NCBI GenBank assembly: GCA_963779645.1
Contig: CAVZYX010000005.1
Coordinates: forward strand, 248,001 to 312,000
Direction: 5' to 3'
From: CALMBW01 sp963779645
GTDB taxonomy: Bacteria > Actinomycetota > CADDZG01 > WHSQ01
DNA: 64,000 bases
The stretch's first letter is position 1, and each line of letters opens with the position of its first letter. Position numbers and translations under genes: made by a program. Of the stretch, positions 33,261 through 41,763 are shown piece after piece. The notes under the pieces are model-generated. The model was not told where the DNA came from and ran no database searches. It saw only the letters and a list, made by a program, of their open reading frames with translations.

Positions 33261-34814
33261 CTAACGAACCATCAGTAACTCGATAGCCTCGGGGAGCGCG
33301 TCGGCTACATCGCTGGCGATGACGCCTAGACGGCCGACGCGCTCTCCTGCGACCGAGCCTGCTAGCCCATGCACATAGGCGCCTGTGATCGCAGCCCCCA
33401 CGGGAGGCGCACCTTGAGCCAACAGCGCCGCGATGGCTCCGGTTAGGACATCACCTGTTCCTGCCGTTGCAAGTTCGGAACCACCAACCGGGATGACCAC
33501 GACGACACGGCCGCCGGCGTAGGAGATCAGTGTTCTGTAACCCTTGAGCAGCACTACAACCGATGGGAACCGACTCGCCGCCTCACGCGCAGCTTCCAAT
33601 CTGTTCGCAACGATCTCTTCTGTTGAAACGCCAAGCAGACGCGCCATCTCCGCCGGGTGGGGTGTGATCACCGTCGGGTAACGGCGGCCGGCGAGAGCCG
33701 ATGTGTCTTCACTGAGAACGTTCAACGCGTCGGCATCCAAAACCACTGGACACTCGATCGATGCCAGAACACGGTGCACCAGCTCACCTTGCAGCCGTCC
33801 AACACCCAAGCCCGGACCAACGGCTAATGCATCGGCCCGATCGAGGACATGAGAGAACGCCTTGAGCGCTCCTTCATCGAGGACGTCGCCGTCGCTCACC
33901 TGCACGCTGAGTATCTCCGGGAGGGCACCCGAGACCGCCTCTTTGACAGCGCGCGTTGAGCCAAGCGTCACGTACCCGGCCCCCATACGCAGCGCGCCTT
34001 GCGCTGTGAGTTGTGGGGCCCCCCTCGTCTCTTCCGACCCGGCGAGGATCGCGACCGAGCCGCTCGATCTCTTATGAGCATCGGCCCGGCGCACCGGTAG
34101 CGACCGTGCAACATCTCTGGCCTCGGCCATCTCGACGAACGAATCGACGACGATCCCCTCGCCTGCCGTTTCCATCTTGCGAACGTTGACATCGATCCCG
34201 ATATCGACGACCCGAACGATGCCGGCGTGCAACGCACCTGGAGGGAGCGCCGTACCGGTCTTCTCCGCGGCGATGGCGACGGTCAACGCTGCGGTGATAG
34301 CCGGACCTGTCACCGCGCCCGTAAGTCCATCAACACCCGATGGGATGTCGACAGCCAGAACTCGCTCGTGGCCCTGCATCGCTTCGATCGCTCGGGCAGG
34401 GACGCCGTCAGCTCGATCTTTGAAGCCAGTGCCGAAGATCGCATCGACAACGACATCGTAGTGATCGGGGTTGATGCCGTCGTGGAACGCAAGGGGCTCG
34501 GTGCCGGAGGAACGAAGCAGGTGCAGATGGCGTGCGGCTGCTCCCATGATCTCGCCGGCATCGCATGTCAGTACGCAGGTCACTCCCAGACCACGTCCCG
34601 ATAGGACACGGGCTGCTACGAATCCGTCGCCGCCGTTGTTGCCCTTGCCGCAAAGGACCAGCACCCGTTTGCCGTAACGGCCTCCGGCTAGTTCGACCGC
34701 CGCCGTTGCTACTGCGCGCCCTGCGCGTTCCATCAGGGTCTCAGCCGGAACGCCTCCTTCGATCGTGAGGCGATCGGCCGCGGCCATCTCGGCGGGGCGC
34801 AGCAAGGGGCGCAT
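33261..34814 (-). CDS. nnr: Bifunctional NAD(P)H-hydrate epimerase / ADP-dependent dehydratase
   Basis: 517 residues, a fusion of YjeF_N (NnrE, residues ~1-215) and the carbohydrate kinase-like dehydratase (NnrD, ~230-515). NnrE segments: EGGVPAETLMERAGRAVA, VLVLCGKGNNGGDGFVAARV and VLAVDIPSGVDGLTG. NnrD segments: ALAVGPGLGVG, PVVLDADALNVL, TVITPHPAEMARLLG and the ATP/ADP-site GSELATAGTGDVLTGAIAAL. It repairs damaged nicotinamide hydrates. Such fusions are standard in actinobacteria. It lies near alr and glmM as usual. Confidence 0.96.
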   Translation of the reverse strand: MRPLLRPAEMAAADRLTIEGGVPAETLMERAGRAVATAAVELAGGRYGKRVLVLCGKGNNGGDGFVAARVLSGRGLGVTCVLTCDAGEIMGAAARHLHLLRSSGTEPLAFHDGINPDHYDVVVDAIFGTGFKDRADGVPARAIEAMQGHERVLAVDIPSGVDGLTGAVTGPAITAALTVAIAAEKTGTALPPGALHAGIVRVVDIGIDVNVRKMETAGEGIVVDSFVEMAEARDVARSLPVRRADAHKRSSGSVAILAGSEETRGAPQLTAQGALRMGAGYVTLGSTRAVKEAVSGALPEILSVQVSDGDVLDEGALKAFSHVLDRADALAVGPGLGVGRLQGELVHRVLASIECPVVLDADALNVLSEDTSALAGRRYPTVITPHPAEMARLLGVSTEEIVANRLEAAREAASRFPSVVVLLKGYRTLISYAGGRVVVVIPVGGSELATAGTGDVLTGAIAALLAQGAPPVGAAITGAYVHGLAGSVAGERVGRLGVIASDVADALPEAIELLMVR

Positions 34815-34861
34815 ATGCCCTTACTACTCGACGGTGGACAGCGCCGCCACTCGCAGCGCCC

Positions 34862-35551
34862 TTACTTCTTGGCTTTAGGAACCGTGAAGGTCTTGAGCAC
34901 GGTCATCGTGTCGTGAGGAAGCGACGCCTGGGTCACCATCACTGCGGGGGCCGCGTAGACGGTACCGCCCAGAGATGTGACACCCGGAGCGATCTTCGAC
35001 CCGGGTTTGGCCTGGATCAGCTCCAACGGTATGGGGATCGTGATGGTCGCTGCCGCGGCATCGAATGTACCGTTGACGGTTCCATCCAGGAAGCAGTCGG
35101 CACCGACGTTGCACGGCCCGTGGCGCACGAAGAACGGGGCCATCCCAGGGTTCTGGGGTGGCGGACAAGCTCCCGTGTGAAGCGGGTTGCAAACGCCACG
35201 TAGGAAGTCGGTGAAGGCACCCGAGATCTGGAACGCGTTCCCATCGACGACCACGTCCCAGGTGTACCTGGAGTTCTCCGGGATACCGCCGGTGGTCGGC
35301 AGAGCGTTCACTTTGATCACGAAATTAACGGTGGTTGCGTCGGCCATTGTGATGGAGGCTTCGACCACGTCCTGGCCCAAAGCGTCACCAAGCGGGGCGA
35401 TGTTGGGGTCGACGTTCGCGCCCCAATCGCCGGCGGCGTCGGTACCAACTACAACGGGCCCGCCCTTGCCCTTGGCCAAACCAGCCGTGGCAGGCAAAGC
35501 CAGCGCCAAACAAGCAGCAACAGCAGTAGTGATCAGGATACGAGCTCTCAT
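34862..35551 (-). CDS. Secreted protein of unknown function
   Basis: 229 residues from the ATG at 35551, with a signal peptide (ARILITTAVAACLALALPAT) cleaved near AGLAKGKGG. The mature part is beta-rich (DVVEASITMADATTVNFVIK; RYTWDVVVDGNAFQISGAFT) and carries four Cys in a 30-residue stretch (VCNPLHTGACPP, PCNVGADCFLDG), probably two disulfides. The composition suggests an extracellular beta-sandwich. No enzyme motif is recognised. The open frame reaches 35635 but the start there lacks a signal peptide. Confidence 0.7.
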   Translation of the reverse strand: MRARILITTAVAACLALALPATAGLAKGKGGPVVVGTDAAGDWGANVDPNIAPLGDALGQDVVEASITMADATTVNFVIKVNALPTTGGIPENSRYTWDVVVDGNAFQISGAFTDFLRGVCNPLHTGACPPPQNPGMAPFFVRHGPCNVGADCFLDGTVNGTFDAAAATITIPIPLELIQAKPGSKIAPGVTSLGGTVYAAPAVMVTQASLPHDTMTVLKTFTVPKAKK

Positions 35552-35673
35552 AACAACACCTCTCGTGGCGATTAGGTCTCCACAAGAGAATTCGCTACTA
35601 AGGGCTCCCCTCCTCCCTTGGGCCGAAGGCCGCACCGCGAGCGAGGCGTTGCGGCCCCGAGGCGACTGGATGC

Positions 35674-35700
35674 AAGGCCCGCAGGTTCCCTGCGGGCCTT
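35674..35700. terminator. Perfect 12-bp hairpin downstream of glmS
   Basis: AAGGCCCGCAGG-TTC-CCTGCGGGCCTT is a perfect palindrome 46 bases after the glmS stop. Because it is symmetrical it can act on either strand. Larger inverted repeats flank it (GTTGCGGCCC near 35649 and its complement near 35730). Confidence 0.7.
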
Positions 35701-35745
35701 GAGGATGAGCGAAGCGGGGAGACCTCGGGCCGCAACCCGAGCGAG

Positions 35746-37023
35746 CTATTCCACAGTGACGCTCTTAGCGAGATTGCGGGGCTTGTCTGGGGAGAGGCCC
35801 TTGCCCTTGGCTATGTAGTAGGCGAAGAGCTGCAGAGGGATCGCATCCAGGATCGGCGTGAGCAACGGTTTGGTCTTCGGCACCTCGAAGATGTCGTCGG
35901 CCAGTTCCCGAGCACGTTCGTCTCCCCGGGGGGCAACGATCAGGGTCGAGGCTCCACGAGCACGGACCTCCTCGACGTTCGCAAGCATCTTGTCGTAGAG
36001 CTTGCTGCCGGTGAGGAGAGCAACGACCGGAACGCCATCCTGAAGAAGAGCGATCGGACCGTGCTTGAGCTCGCCTGCCGCATATCCCTCGGCGTGGATG
36101 TAGCTGATCTCTTTGAGTTTCAGTGCACCTTCGAGAGCCATCGCCATCCCAACGCCACGTCCGATGAAGATGACGTCGCGAGCGTCGGCGTACTTCTTGG
36201 CAGCAGCTTTGACGTCTTCCTTTATCTCCAAGAGATCCTCGATCTGGGCTGGCAATGCTTCCATCGCCGCCATGGTCTCTCGAAGCTTCTCCGGCGTCAT
36301 CGATCCTCGCTCTTGTGCGAGGTACAGCGCCAGGATATTGAGGGCCACCAGTTGCGCGACGAACGTCTTCGTCGCTGCGACACCGATCTCGGGGCCTGCA
36401 TGCGTGAAGAGGACGGCATCGGCGTCACGCGTGATCGATGAACCGACCACGTTGGTTACCGCGATAACGCGGGCACCCATGTCTTTGGCGAAACGGCAAG
36501 CTGCGAGCGTGTCCGCGGTCTCACCTGATTGAGTGATCCCGATGACTAGCCCGGTTTCATCAAGTACCGGATCTCGGTACCGGAACTCACTGGCGAGATC
36601 GAGCTCGACCGGGATCCGCGTCCAGTGCTCGATCGAGTGCTTCGCAGCCATCCCGGCGTTGTAGCTCGTTCCACAAGCCACGATGACGATCTTGTCGATC
36701 TCTCGAAGTTCGCCGTTCGTCCAGTGGACCTCGTCGAGGGTCACTTTGCCGTTCGAGTCGATGCGGCCCAACATCGTGTTCCGCACCGCGTCGGGCTGCT
36801 CGTGGATCTCTTTGAGCATGAAGTCGTCGTAGCCGCCCTTCTCAGCGGCCTCGAGATCCCAATCGACGCGTATGGTCTTGGGCGTCAACTCTTTACCCTC
36901 GAAGTCGAACATCCTGATCGCGCCGGCCTTCACTTCGGCGATCTGCCTGTTGTCGAGGGGGATGATGTCCCGCGTGTAAGCCAGCAGAGCGGGAACGTCC
37001 GAACCTGACGAGTCCCACGCCAT
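35746..37023 (-). CDS. glmS: Glutamine-fructose-6-phosphate aminotransferase, C-terminal part after a frameshift
   Basis: Contains the end of the glutaminase domain (SDVPALLAYTRDIIPLDN) and both SIS isomerase domains: ACGTSYNAGMAAKHSIEH, ITQSGETADTLAACRFAKD, the GPEIGVAATKTFVAQL segment and the second domain with FIGRGVGMAMALEGALKLKE, then AEGYAAGELKHGPIALL and the conserved KSVTVE end. The first ~8 residues of the frame are not GlmS. Together with the N-terminal frame it yields about 600 residues, the normal GlmS length. The join is near 37003-37023. Confidence 0.93.
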   Translation of the reverse strand: MAWDSSGSDVPALLAYTRDIIPLDNRQIAEVKAGAIRMFDFEGKELTPKTIRVDWDLEAAEKGGYDDFMLKEIHEQPDAVRNTMLGRIDSNGKVTLDEVHWTNGELREIDKIVIVACGTSYNAGMAAKHSIEHWTRIPVELDLASEFRYRDPVLDETGLVIGITQSGETADTLAACRFAKDMGARVIAVTNVVGSSITRDADAVLFTHAGPEIGVAATKTFVAQLVALNILALYLAQERGSMTPEKLRETMAAMEALPAQIEDLLEIKEDVKAAAKKYADARDVIFIGRGVGMAMALEGALKLKEISYIHAEGYAAGELKHGPIALLQDGVPVVALLTGSKLYDKMLANVEEVRARGASTLIVAPRGDERARELADDIFEVPKTKPLLTPILDAIPLQLFAYYIAKGKGLSPDKPRNLAKSVTVE

Positions 37024-37582
37024 TCGCCGAGCCCACGATGATCGGAGGATCTTGGCGAGCGGTGATGATCACGTCTGGTTCATCCGCCGAGATGCAGACA
37101 AGGGCGAACGCACCTTCGAGGATGTTGACGGCCTCGAGTACTGCATCGAGCAGGCTGCATTCCTTGTCCTTGACGATCTGCTCGATCAAGTGGGCCGCCA
37201 CCTCGGTGTCGGTCTCGCTGAGGAACTCGTGACCCTTCTGTTTGAGCTCTGCTCTCAGAACGTCGTGGTTCTCGATGATCCCGTTGTGAACTATCGCGAG
37301 ACGTCCACTGCAATCGCGATGCGGATGGGCATTGCCATCTGTCGGCGCGCCATGGGTTGCCCACCTGGTATGTCCGATGCCCGTGCTTCCACCAAGCTGG
37401 TGACCGTTCAGGGCTTTTTCGAGATTGCCGATCTGTCCGGCTTTCCGGACAACATCGATCGAGCCTCCTTCGATGATCGCGACGCCGGCCGAGTCGTAAC
37501 CGCGGTACTCGAGCTTGCGCATCCCTTCCAGGAGGACGGGAAGGGCTTCGCCATCACCCACGTATCCAACGATGCCGCACAT
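36893..37582 (-). CDS. glmS: Glutamine-fructose-6-phosphate aminotransferase, N-terminal part before a frameshift
   Basis: Starts at the ATG at 37582 with the nucleophile Cys at position 2 (MCGIVGYVGDGEALPVLLEG), exposed after Met removal. The Ntn glutaminase domain follows with LEYRGYDSAGVAI, GIGHTRWATHGAPTDGNAHP and AIVHNGIIENHDVL. Homology stops at about residue 190 (VGSANGVGL) and the frame then reads ~40 non-homologous residues. The rest of the enzyme is in the frame at 35746-37023. It makes glucosamine-6-phosphate, and expression should be controlled by the glmS ribozyme just upstream. Confidence 0.93.
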   Translation of the reverse strand: MCGIVGYVGDGEALPVLLEGMRKLEYRGYDSAGVAIIEGGSIDVVRKAGQIGNLEKALNGHQLGGSTGIGHTRWATHGAPTDGNAHPHRDCSGRLAIVHNGIIENHDVLRAELKQKGHEFLSETDTEVAAHLIEQIVKDKECSLLDAVLEAVNILEGAFALVCISADEPDVIITARQDPPIIVGSANGVGLVRFGRSRSAGLHAGHHPPRQQADRRSEGRRDQDVRLRG

Positions 37583-37649
37583 ATGTGCTCTCTCCTCTCT
37601 CCACACTCTGACGAGCGCGCGAGGTCAGGGTCGATTAAGAGAGGAGCCA

Positions 37650-37794
37650 CCTCGATGCCGGTTTGTGCCCCGGGATCGCTCCCGGGTTTTGTCGGCACCG
37701 TCACGACCGTGGTCTGGCCGAGGGTCACCCGCCGAATGGTTCGAGATCCCCTACCTCGTCACCTCGTCGCCTCCTAACGGCGAGGTCCGGCGCT
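37650..37794 (-). ncRNA. glmS ribozyme (glucosamine-6-phosphate-sensing self-cleaving RNA)
   Basis: The minus-strand leader of glmS shows the ribozyme signatures in order. The cleavage site is A|GCGCCGGACC, with cut between 37794 and 37793. A P2-like stem follows (CCTCG...CGAGG). Then come TGACGAGGTAGGGGATCTCG, matching the conserved GACGAGG and GGGGUUUAUCGA segment, and ATTCGGCGGGTGACCC, matching UUCGGCGGAUGxC. P3 is GGTGCCG paired with CGGCATC, enclosing ACAAAA and the P4 stem CCCGGG-loop-CCCGGG. This alignment extends over the whole Thermoanaerobacter ribozyme. GlcN6P-induced cleavage would reduce glmS mRNA. Confidence 0.9.
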
Positions 37795-37906
37795 AGGTCC
37801 GTGAATTACTTCCTCTCAGGAACAGGATAGCCACCTCATAGGGGAAATCGGAAGACCCGTTGGTATGAGATTCCAGGTCCTACCAGGACTAGCCCCGGTA
37901 GCCGGG

Positions 37907-39241
37907 TTAGGCGGTGCCTAGGTGGCGCTCTACGGCGGCCACGAGGCGGTCGGCGTTGGCCCGGGCAACCGAAGGGTCTGTGGCCTCGACCATCACCCTC
38001 ACGAGGGGCTCGGTTCCCGACGGCCGTAGGAGGACACGGCCCTCGTCGCCCATCTCGGTCTCCACGACCTTTACCTCGTCCCAAAGGGCCTCAGCCTCGG
38101 CCAGCTTCTCCTTAGCGGCGACTCGAACGTTGATCAGGATCTGAGGAACCGGCTCGAAGACATGGGCGAGAACGGAAAGAGGTTGCCCCGATGCAACCAC
38201 GGAGCGTGCCACTTGTAGGCCCGCAAGGATGCCGTCCCCGGTGGTGGCGTACTCACCGAAGATGAGGTGACCCGATTGTTCGCCTCCGAGAACCGCGCCC
38301 CGATCGAGCATGGCATCCGAAACGTACTTATCGCCGACCGGAGCTTGCACCACTTCGATCCCACGGCTCTCGAGGGCTCGACGGAAACCTAGGTTGGCCA
38401 TGACGGTCGACACCACAACATCGTTCTTGAGGGTTCCCTCCTCATGCATGCGGATCGCCGACAGAGCGAGGATGCGATCCCCATCCACGCTGTTTCCCTT
38501 CTCGTCGACGGCGAGTACGCGATCTGCGTCGCCATCGAACGCAAGACCGAGGTCGGCCCCTTCCGATACCACCGTTCGGCTAAGTTCACCCAGAGAGGTC
38601 GATCCGCAATCCACGTTGATCCGCGACCCATCTGGCTCAGCGTTGATCGCGATCACTTGGGCTCCTGCCTCTCCGAGCGCAACCGGCCCTAAGCGATAGG
38701 CGGCCCCGAATGCGCAATCGAGCACGACTTTGAGTCCACTCAGGCTCCCACCTACCGACTCGATCAGGTGAGCCAGATAACGTTCGACGCCCTCTTCGTA
38801 GTGCACCGCAGAGCCCACCTCGGTGCCCTCAGGCAGTTCGGTCCTGGGGTTAGCGAGCAGTTCCTCGATCGCCTCCTCGGCCGCTTCGGAGATCTTGCGT
38901 CCCTCATCTGAGAAGAATTTGATGCCATTGTCGGGAACCGGGTTGTGAGACGCGGAAACCATGCCTCCTGCCCCAAGTCCCAACTCGACGGTGATGAAGG
39001 CGACCGCGGGAGTGGGGACAACGCCGAGCCGGCGAACCTCGATCCCGGCCGAGTTAAGCCCGGCAACAAGGGCGTTCTCCAGCATCGGACCGCTGATCCG
39101 CGTATCCCGGCCCACACAGACCTCTCCCCCCTGTGGGAGCAGAACGAAGCCTGCCGAGCGGCCGAGAGCGAGCGCGAGGTCGGGCGTGAGATCGCGGTTC
39201 GCGACCCCTCGTACCCCGTCCGTTCCAAACAGTCTCGCCAC
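37907..39241 (-). CDS. glmM: Phosphoglucosamine mutase
   Basis: About 444 residues. It converts glucosamine-6-phosphate to glucosamine-1-phosphate, the step after GlmS. It has RLFGTDGVRGVANRDLTPDL at the start, the phosphoserine loop GGMVSASHNPVPDNGIKFF, the metal-binding LAFDGDADRVLAVD, the sugar-binding GEQSGHLIF and the phosphate-binding RPSGTEPLVRVMVEA. The GTG at 39241 has a well-spaced GGGAGG and gives the typical MARLFGTDG start; the frame is open to a GTG at 39262. Next gene downstream is glmS, separated by the ribozyme. Confidence 0.95.
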   Translation of the reverse strand: MARLFGTDGVRGVANRDLTPDLALALGRSAGFVLLPQGGEVCVGRDTRISGPMLENALVAGLNSAGIEVRRLGVVPTPAVAFITVELGLGAGGMVSASHNPVPDNGIKFFSDEGRKISEAAEEAIEELLANPRTELPEGTEVGSAVHYEEGVERYLAHLIESVGGSLSGLKVVLDCAFGAAYRLGPVALGEAGAQVIAINAEPDGSRINVDCGSTSLGELSRTVVSEGADLGLAFDGDADRVLAVDEKGNSVDGDRILALSAIRMHEEGTLKNDVVVSTVMANLGFRRALESRGIEVVQAPVGDKYVSDAMLDRGAVLGGEQSGHLIFGEYATTGDGILAGLQVARSVVASGQPLSVLAHVFEPVPQILINVRVAAKEKLAEAEALWDEVKVVETEMGDEGRVLLRPSGTEPLVRVMVEATDPSVARANADRLVAAVERHLGTA

Positions 39242-39297
39242 GCCGGCCATCCTCCCATCCACAGCGGGTACCGCTTCAGCAGGGTAGAAACCTACAC

Positions 39298-40731
39298 ATG
39301 GCCGCCGTTTCGGAAGTCAAGATCAAGGCCCTCCAGCCTGAGAGGTTCGAAGAGGTCATCGGCGAGGAGAGCTACCTAGCCTTCGGGAACGCCATCGCCG
39401 AGGCTCGGGAGCTGCTGAAAGACCGGATCGTCTGGAACATCAACTCCACGGGCAAAGGCGGTGGGGTGGCCGAGATGCTCTCCTCCCTTATCGCCTACTC
39501 ACGGGGCGCGAACGTCGATGCGCGGTGGCTGGTGATCTCCGGCACTCAGGATTTCTTCAAGATCACGAAGAGGATCCACAACCGGCTCCACGGAGCTGAG
39601 GGTGACGGCGGCGAACTCGGCCCGAACGAGCGGTCGATCTACGAGTCAGCGCTGGATCAGAACGCGAGCGAACTCACACAACTCATCCGCCCTCAGGACG
39701 TCGTCATCCTTCACGATCCGCAGACCGCCGGTCTTGCTGCATCGCTCAAGGAACTCGGTGCGATCGTGATCTGGCGTTGTCACGTGGGCCTCGACACACC
39801 GAACGATCTAGCGCGCCAAGCTTGGGAATTCCTCCGTGGATACGTACAGCCTGCCGACCGTTACATCTTCTCGAGAGAAGCGTTCGCGTGGGAGCACCTC
39901 GACAGCGACCGCATCGTCATCATCCCGCCATCGATCGATGCCTTTTCGCCGAAGAACCAAGACCTCGATCCCGACACCGTTAACTCGATCCTCGTCACAA
40001 CAGGTTTGATGCAAGGTCGTGCGTCAACATCTCCAAACTTCATCCAAGTAGACGGCGGCCCCGGCCGTGTCGAGCGCGCGACCGAGATGTTTGGAGCAGC
40101 TGCCTTTTCCGCAGACGCTCCGATCGTTACTCAAGTCTCACGTTGGGACCGACTTAAAGATCCCCTGGGAGTGATCGACGGATTCGTCGAGCACATCGCT
40201 TCGAGTACCGAGGCGCACCTTGTTCTCGCCGGCCCCTCGGTCGCGGAGGTTGCCGACGATCCCGAAGGAAAAGAGGTGCTCGAGGAAGCGCGCGCTCGTT
40301 GGGACGAACTGCCTGCCGGATGCAAGGAGCGGGTCCACCTTGCGTGTCTGCCTATGGATGATGGACAGGAGAACGCCGCGATCGTGAACGCTCTGCAGAG
40401 ACATTCGCAGGTGATCGTTCAGAAAAGCATCGCGGAGGGCTTTGGGCTCACCGTGGCTGAGGGCATGTGGAAAGCACGACCGGTCGTCGCCACGAGGATC
40501 GGTGGGATCCAAGACCAGATAGAACACGACGTTACCGGGATGCTGATCGACGACCCTCGCGACCTCAAAACCTACGGAGAGGCCTGCGTCGAGCTCCTCG
40601 GCGACGACCGCAAAGCCACAGAGATGGGAACGAAGGCACAGGCGCGCGTACGTGGATCCTTCCTCGGCCCCCGGCACCTCATGCAATACATCGAGCTGAT
40701 CTCGTCATTACTCACCGAGGCTCGCACTTAG
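39298..40731 (+). CDS. Trehalose synthase, GT4 family (TreT-like)
   Basis: 477 residues. GT-B glycosyltransferase. The N-terminal VWNINSTGKGGGVAEMLSSL is the trehalose-synthase hallmark. LHDPQTAGLAASLKELGAIV and IWRCHVGLDTPND follow, then IPPSIDAFSPKN. The C-terminal domain has QVSRWDRLKDPLGVIDGF, VLAGPSV and the donor-binding KSIAEGFGLTVAEGMWKARP-VVATRIGG. TreT joins NDP-glucose and glucose to trehalose, or the reverse; a trehalose phosphorylase role is also known in the family. It is divergent from glmM and 9 bases upstream of hemE. Confidence 0.85.
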   Translation: MAAVSEVKIKALQPERFEEVIGEESYLAFGNAIAEARELLKDRIVWNINSTGKGGGVAEMLSSLIAYSRGANVDARWLVISGTQDFFKITKRIHNRLHGAEGDGGELGPNERSIYESALDQNASELTQLIRPQDVVILHDPQTAGLAASLKELGAIVIWRCHVGLDTPNDLARQAWEFLRGYVQPADRYIFSREAFAWEHLDSDRIVIIPPSIDAFSPKNQDLDPDTVNSILVTTGLMQGRASTSPNFIQVDGGPGRVERATEMFGAAAFSADAPIVTQVSRWDRLKDPLGVIDGFVEHIASSTEAHLVLAGPSVAEVADDPEGKEVLEEARARWDELPAGCKERVHLACLPMDDGQENAAIVNALQRHSQVIVQKSIAEGFGLTVAEGMWKARPVVATRIGGIQDQIEHDVTGMLIDDPRDLKTYGEACVELLGDDRKATEMGTKAQARVRGSFLGPRHLMQYIELISSLLTEART

Positions 40732-40740
40732 GCTGGTGGA

Positions 40741-41763
40741 GTGAACGATCTTTTCCTACGAGTGGCTCGGGGTGAGCCCACCGACCGGATCCCTGTCTGG
40801 TTCATGCGCCAGGCGGGACGCAGCCTTCCCGAGTACAGGGCCTTGCGCGAACGGCACAGCATCCTCGAGTTGTGCCGTACTCCAGAGTTGGCGGCCGAGG
40901 TAACCCTCCAGCCCGTCCGGCGGTTGGGAGTCGACGCGGCGATCCTGTTCAGCGACATCGTTGTGCCGCTCGCTGCCATTGGGATCGACCTCGAGATCGA
41001 GCCGGGCCGAGGGCCCGTCATCGCCGAACCGATCCGAACCATCGAAGACGTTCGGAGGCTTCGTCCCCTAGAACCGTCGGAAGACGTGGGTTTCGTCCTC
41101 GAAGCCGTGAAGCTCCTAGTAGCCGAGCTCGAGGTTCCGCTCATCGGGTTCGGGGGTGCGCCATTCACCCTGGCCAGCTATCTGATCGAGGGTGGACCAT
41201 CACGCACTCACGCGCTAACGAAAGCTCTGATGCTCGGGGAACCCGAGGTCTGGGCACAGCTCATGGATCGACTGGCCGACATCGTGCTCGTCTATCTGCG
41301 GGCGCAGGTTGAAGCCGGCGCAGCGGCTGTCCAACTGTTCGACAGCTGGGTCGGCGCGTTGTCCCCGATCGACTACGAACGTTCGGTACTGCCGAGCGTT
41401 AACAAGATCCTCGACGGGCTCTCCGACCTCGACGTACCCAGGATCCACTTCGGAGTTGGGACCGGTGAGCTTTTGGAACTGATGCACGGAGCGGGGGCGG
41501 ATGTGATGGGTATCGACTGGCGCGTGCCGCTCGACATCGCGCGTAAGCGACTAGGAACGGAAGTGCCGCTCCAGGGAAACCTCGACCCGGCTGTGCTTCT
41601 CACCGACTGGTCCGTTATCCGCGAACAAGCTATGGACGTTCTTCGGCGGGGTGGAGGACAGGGTCACATCTTCAATCTCGGGCACGGCGTGCTACCGGAC
41701 ACCGATCCGGCGAATCTCGAGCGACTCGTAGAACTGATCCACTCAGAGCCGACCTTCTCATGA
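40741..41763 (+). CDS. hemE: Uroporphyrinogen decarboxylase
   Basis: 340 residues, GTG start. It has the signatures PVWFMRQAGRSLPEYR (signature 1) and GFGGAPFTLASYLIEGG, FDSWVGALSP and the C-terminal GHGVLPDTDPANLERLVEL (the HG.P..TP-like end). It decarboxylates uroporphyrinogen III to coproporphyrinogen III. A TAGGCT box lies exactly six bases before the GTG (possible leaderless start), partly within the TreT stop. It overlaps hemY by 4 bases (ATGA). Confidence 0.97.
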   Translation: MNDLFLRVARGEPTDRIPVWFMRQAGRSLPEYRALRERHSILELCRTPELAAEVTLQPVRRLGVDAAILFSDIVVPLAAIGIDLEIEPGRGPVIAEPIRTIEDVRRLRPLEPSEDVGFVLEAVKLLVAELEVPLIGFGGAPFTLASYLIEGGPSRTHALTKALMLGEPEVWAQLMDRLADIVLVYLRAQVEAGAAAVQLFDSWVGALSPIDYERSVLPSVNKILDGLSDLDVPRIHFGVGTGELLELMHGAGADVMGIDWRVPLDIARKRLGTEVPLQGNLDPAVLLTDWSVIREQAMDVLRRGGGQGHIFNLGHGVLPDTDPANLERLVELIHSEPTFS

